From contig NZ_NWTI01000001.1 of NCBI RefSeq assembly GCF_002531575.1, forward strand, positions 579,501 through 643,500: a stretch of 64,000 nucleotides of DNA, in the 5' to 3' direction. The notes under the pieces were generated by a model that saw only the letters and a program-made list of their open reading frames with translations, ran no database searches and was not told the origin of the DNA. The first letter of the stretch is position 1. The number at the start of each line of letters is the position of its first letter. Positions 62,920 to 64,000 of this stretch are shown here, piece by piece. This DNA comes from Bradyrhizobium sp. Y36 (GTDB taxonomy: Bacteria; Pseudomonadota; Alphaproteobacteria; Rhizobiales; Xanthobacteraceae). The translations under genes and the position numbers were made by a program.

Positions 62920-62923
62920 GGTT

Positions 62924-63778
62924 CTACTCCGCGGCCGCCGGCGGCTTGCGCACGGAGGGATGCAGTCCGGATGGATCGACCACCATGCCGAACTCCTGAA
63001 GATTGTGGGCGTGACAGAGCTGATGCAGCGCAAAGGCCTGGTCGATCGCGGCGGGCTGGCCCATCACGTCGACCGAGCGGTTCACCGCCTCCTTGGTCAT
63101 CTTCAGCGCGAAGGACGGCTTTGTCGCGATCCGGCGCGCCAGCTCCAGCACGCGCGACGATAGTTCCGCGCGCGGCACGACCTGATTGACCATGCCGAGC
63201 TGGTGCGCCTCCTGCGCGCTCCAGCTGTCGGCGGTGAACAGCAGCTCCTTGGCCTTGCGCGGGCCGAGCTCCCAGGGATGCACGAACCATTCGACGCCGC
63301 AAACGCCCATGGTGACGACGGGGTCGCAGAATTGCGCATCGTCGCTGGCGACGATGAGGTCGCAGGCCCAGGCCAGCATCAAGCCGCCCGCGATGCATTT
63401 GCCATGGACTTCGGCGATGGTCGGCTTTGCCAGATTGCGCCAGCGCCGCGTGATCTGGAGATAAATTTCCTGCTCGCGCGCGAAGCGGCCGTGCGCGTTG
63501 GCTTCCGCAAAGCCGCCCCAATTTCCGATCGGCGGGAAATCGACGCCGGCCGCGTTCTTGCCGCCGGGGCGAAGATCATGGCCCGAGGAGAAATGCGGGC
63601 CGTTACCGGCAAGGATGATGACCTTGACCGCATCGTCCTGCACCGCCGCGTCGAAGGCGGCGTTGAGGTCGTAGGTCATCTGCAGGTTCTGTGCGTTGCG
63701 CGCCTCGGGCCGGTTCATCACGACCCGGGTGATGTCAGGCTCGGGCCGCTCCACGAGGATGGTCTCGAACGAGGTCAT
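62924..63778 (-). CDS. Enoyl-CoA hydratase/isomerase family protein (first gene of operon)
   Basis: A crotonase-fold protein of 284 residues. The oxyanion-hole segments are FSSGHDLRPGG and EVHGKCIAGGLMLAWACDLI; the region GVCGVEWFVHPWELG takes the place of the usual second catalytic Glu stretch. It hydrates enoyl-CoA or a related step after acyl-CoA dehydrogenation. ATG at 63778 follows a GGGGGGA box. It leads the ech-acd-acd operon on the - strand; the exact substrate is unknown. Confidence 0.92.
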   Translation of the reverse strand: MTSFETILVERPEPDITRVVMNRPEARNAQNLQMTYDLNAAFDAAVQDDAVKVIILAGNGPHFSSGHDLRPGGKNAAGVDFPPIGNWGGFAEANAHGRFAREQEIYLQITRRWRNLAKPTIAEVHGKCIAGGLMLAWACDLIVASDDAQFCDPVVTMGVCGVEWFVHPWELGPRKAKELLFTADSWSAQEAHQLGMVNQVVPRAELSSRVLELARRIATKPSFALKMTKEAVNRSVDVMGQPAAIDQAFALHQLCHAHNLQEFGMVVDPSGLHPSVRKPPAAAE

Positions 63779-63893
63779 CGCGTTCCCCCCGGTACTCTGT
63801 CTTATTGTTTCCTCGAGTTGACTATGTCGGTCAGGGATAGGCAAGAGGCTTGCGTCAGCCGGCTGGGGCAGCGGTGCGCAACTGTTTGTCGCC

Positions 63894-63967
63894 GTCATTC
63901 CGGGGCGCGAAGCGAACCCCGAATCTCGAGATTCCGGGTTCGATGCTGCGCATCGCCCCGGAATGAC
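63894..63967. repeat. GTCATTCCGGGGCG-type palindromic repeat, copy 2
   Basis: Ends GTCATTCCGGGGCG / CGCCCCGGAATGAC are exact inverted repeats. The inner AATCTCGAGATTCCGGGTTCG is shared with 36091-36170. It lies in the region upstream of the hydratase gene; nothing else was recognised between 63779 and 64000. Confidence 0.88.
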
Positions 63968-64000
63968 ATTCTGAAGCTGGCGTCTTGCGGGTCCCATCTG

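Overview
The window reads as a stretch of chromosome from a high-GC alphaproteobacterium of the Bradyrhizobium/Rhodopseudomonas type (Nitrobacteraceae). The protein families and housekeeping genes (RpoD with a long Pro/Ala/acidic linker, an RpoH with the QKKLFFNLR box next to an RluD-type synthase) fit this. So do the many short palindromic intergenic repeats. The species assignment is an inference from sequence style, not from a database match. No prophage, integrase, IS transposase, CRISPR array or rRNA gene was seen. The only tRNA found is tRNA-Glu(CTC).

Layout. 0.3-13 kb: rpoD, a DUF817-type membrane protein, small conserved proteins, an OmpA-domain protein, a MltB-type lytic transglycosylase followed by a tandem array of repeats carrying copies of its 3' end, an SDR, a stand-alone receiver, a LysE/RhtB exporter, a 22-residue Lys/Ala peptide and a diguanylate cyclase. 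12-18 kb: a PGRP-type amidase, small proteins, rpoH and rluD, tRNA-Glu and a 2H phosphoesterase. 18-27 kb: an exported hydrolase, copy A of a ~560 bp dispersed element, a D-aminoacylase/CobW pair, a Gly/Cys-tailed membrane protein with a DEVWHQHLI partner, a GFA protein, a tautomerase/TetR divergon and two Cys-rich paralogues. 27-31 kb: two tandem chemoreceptors. 31-40 kb: an acyl-CoA ligase, a single-chain biotin-dependent carboxylase, a sigma-54 activator, a flavin reductase and a luciferase-like monooxygenase. 40-44 kb: dgoK-dgoA and a PoxB-type enzyme. 44-52 kb: a double-hotdog thioesterase, a Lon-N/Clp-N fusion, an amidase, copy B of the dispersed element and tex. 52-58 kb: a His/Gly-rich secreted protein, an OmpR-type two-component system, a LuxR-type regulator with an HtrA-like pseudoprotease, a Tat-signal VOC protein and a DapA-family aldolase. 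58-64 kb: an orphan molybdenum hydroxylase and an enoyl-CoA hydratase plus two acyl-CoA dehydrogenases.

How genes work together. The clearest system is at 36-40 kb. The LLM monooxygenase/flavin reductase operon (- strand) is preceded by three tandem 23-bp repeats. Two of them are complete sigma-54 -24/-12 promoters (TGGCAC-N5-TTGC) and the third has a damaged -24 box. The sigma-54-dependent AcoR/NtrC-type activator is encoded next door, and the acyl-CoA ligase and long-chain-type acyl-CoA carboxylase lie just beyond it, so this looks like an inducible catabolic island. Other coherent units are dgoK-dgoA (KDGal to pyruvate + glyceraldehyde-3-P) followed by a pyruvate:quinone oxidoreductase-type gene, the ech-acd-acd beta-oxidation operon at the right edge, and the LuxR/HtrA-like pair joined by a 4-bp overlap.

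The most unusual items are the tandem sigma-54 promoter array, the HtrA homologue that has lost its catalytic His and Ser, the protein that joins the substrate-recognition domains of Lon and ClpA without ATPase or protease, the ~560 bp dispersed non-coding element, and the repeat array that has copied the 3' end of the transglycosylase gene.
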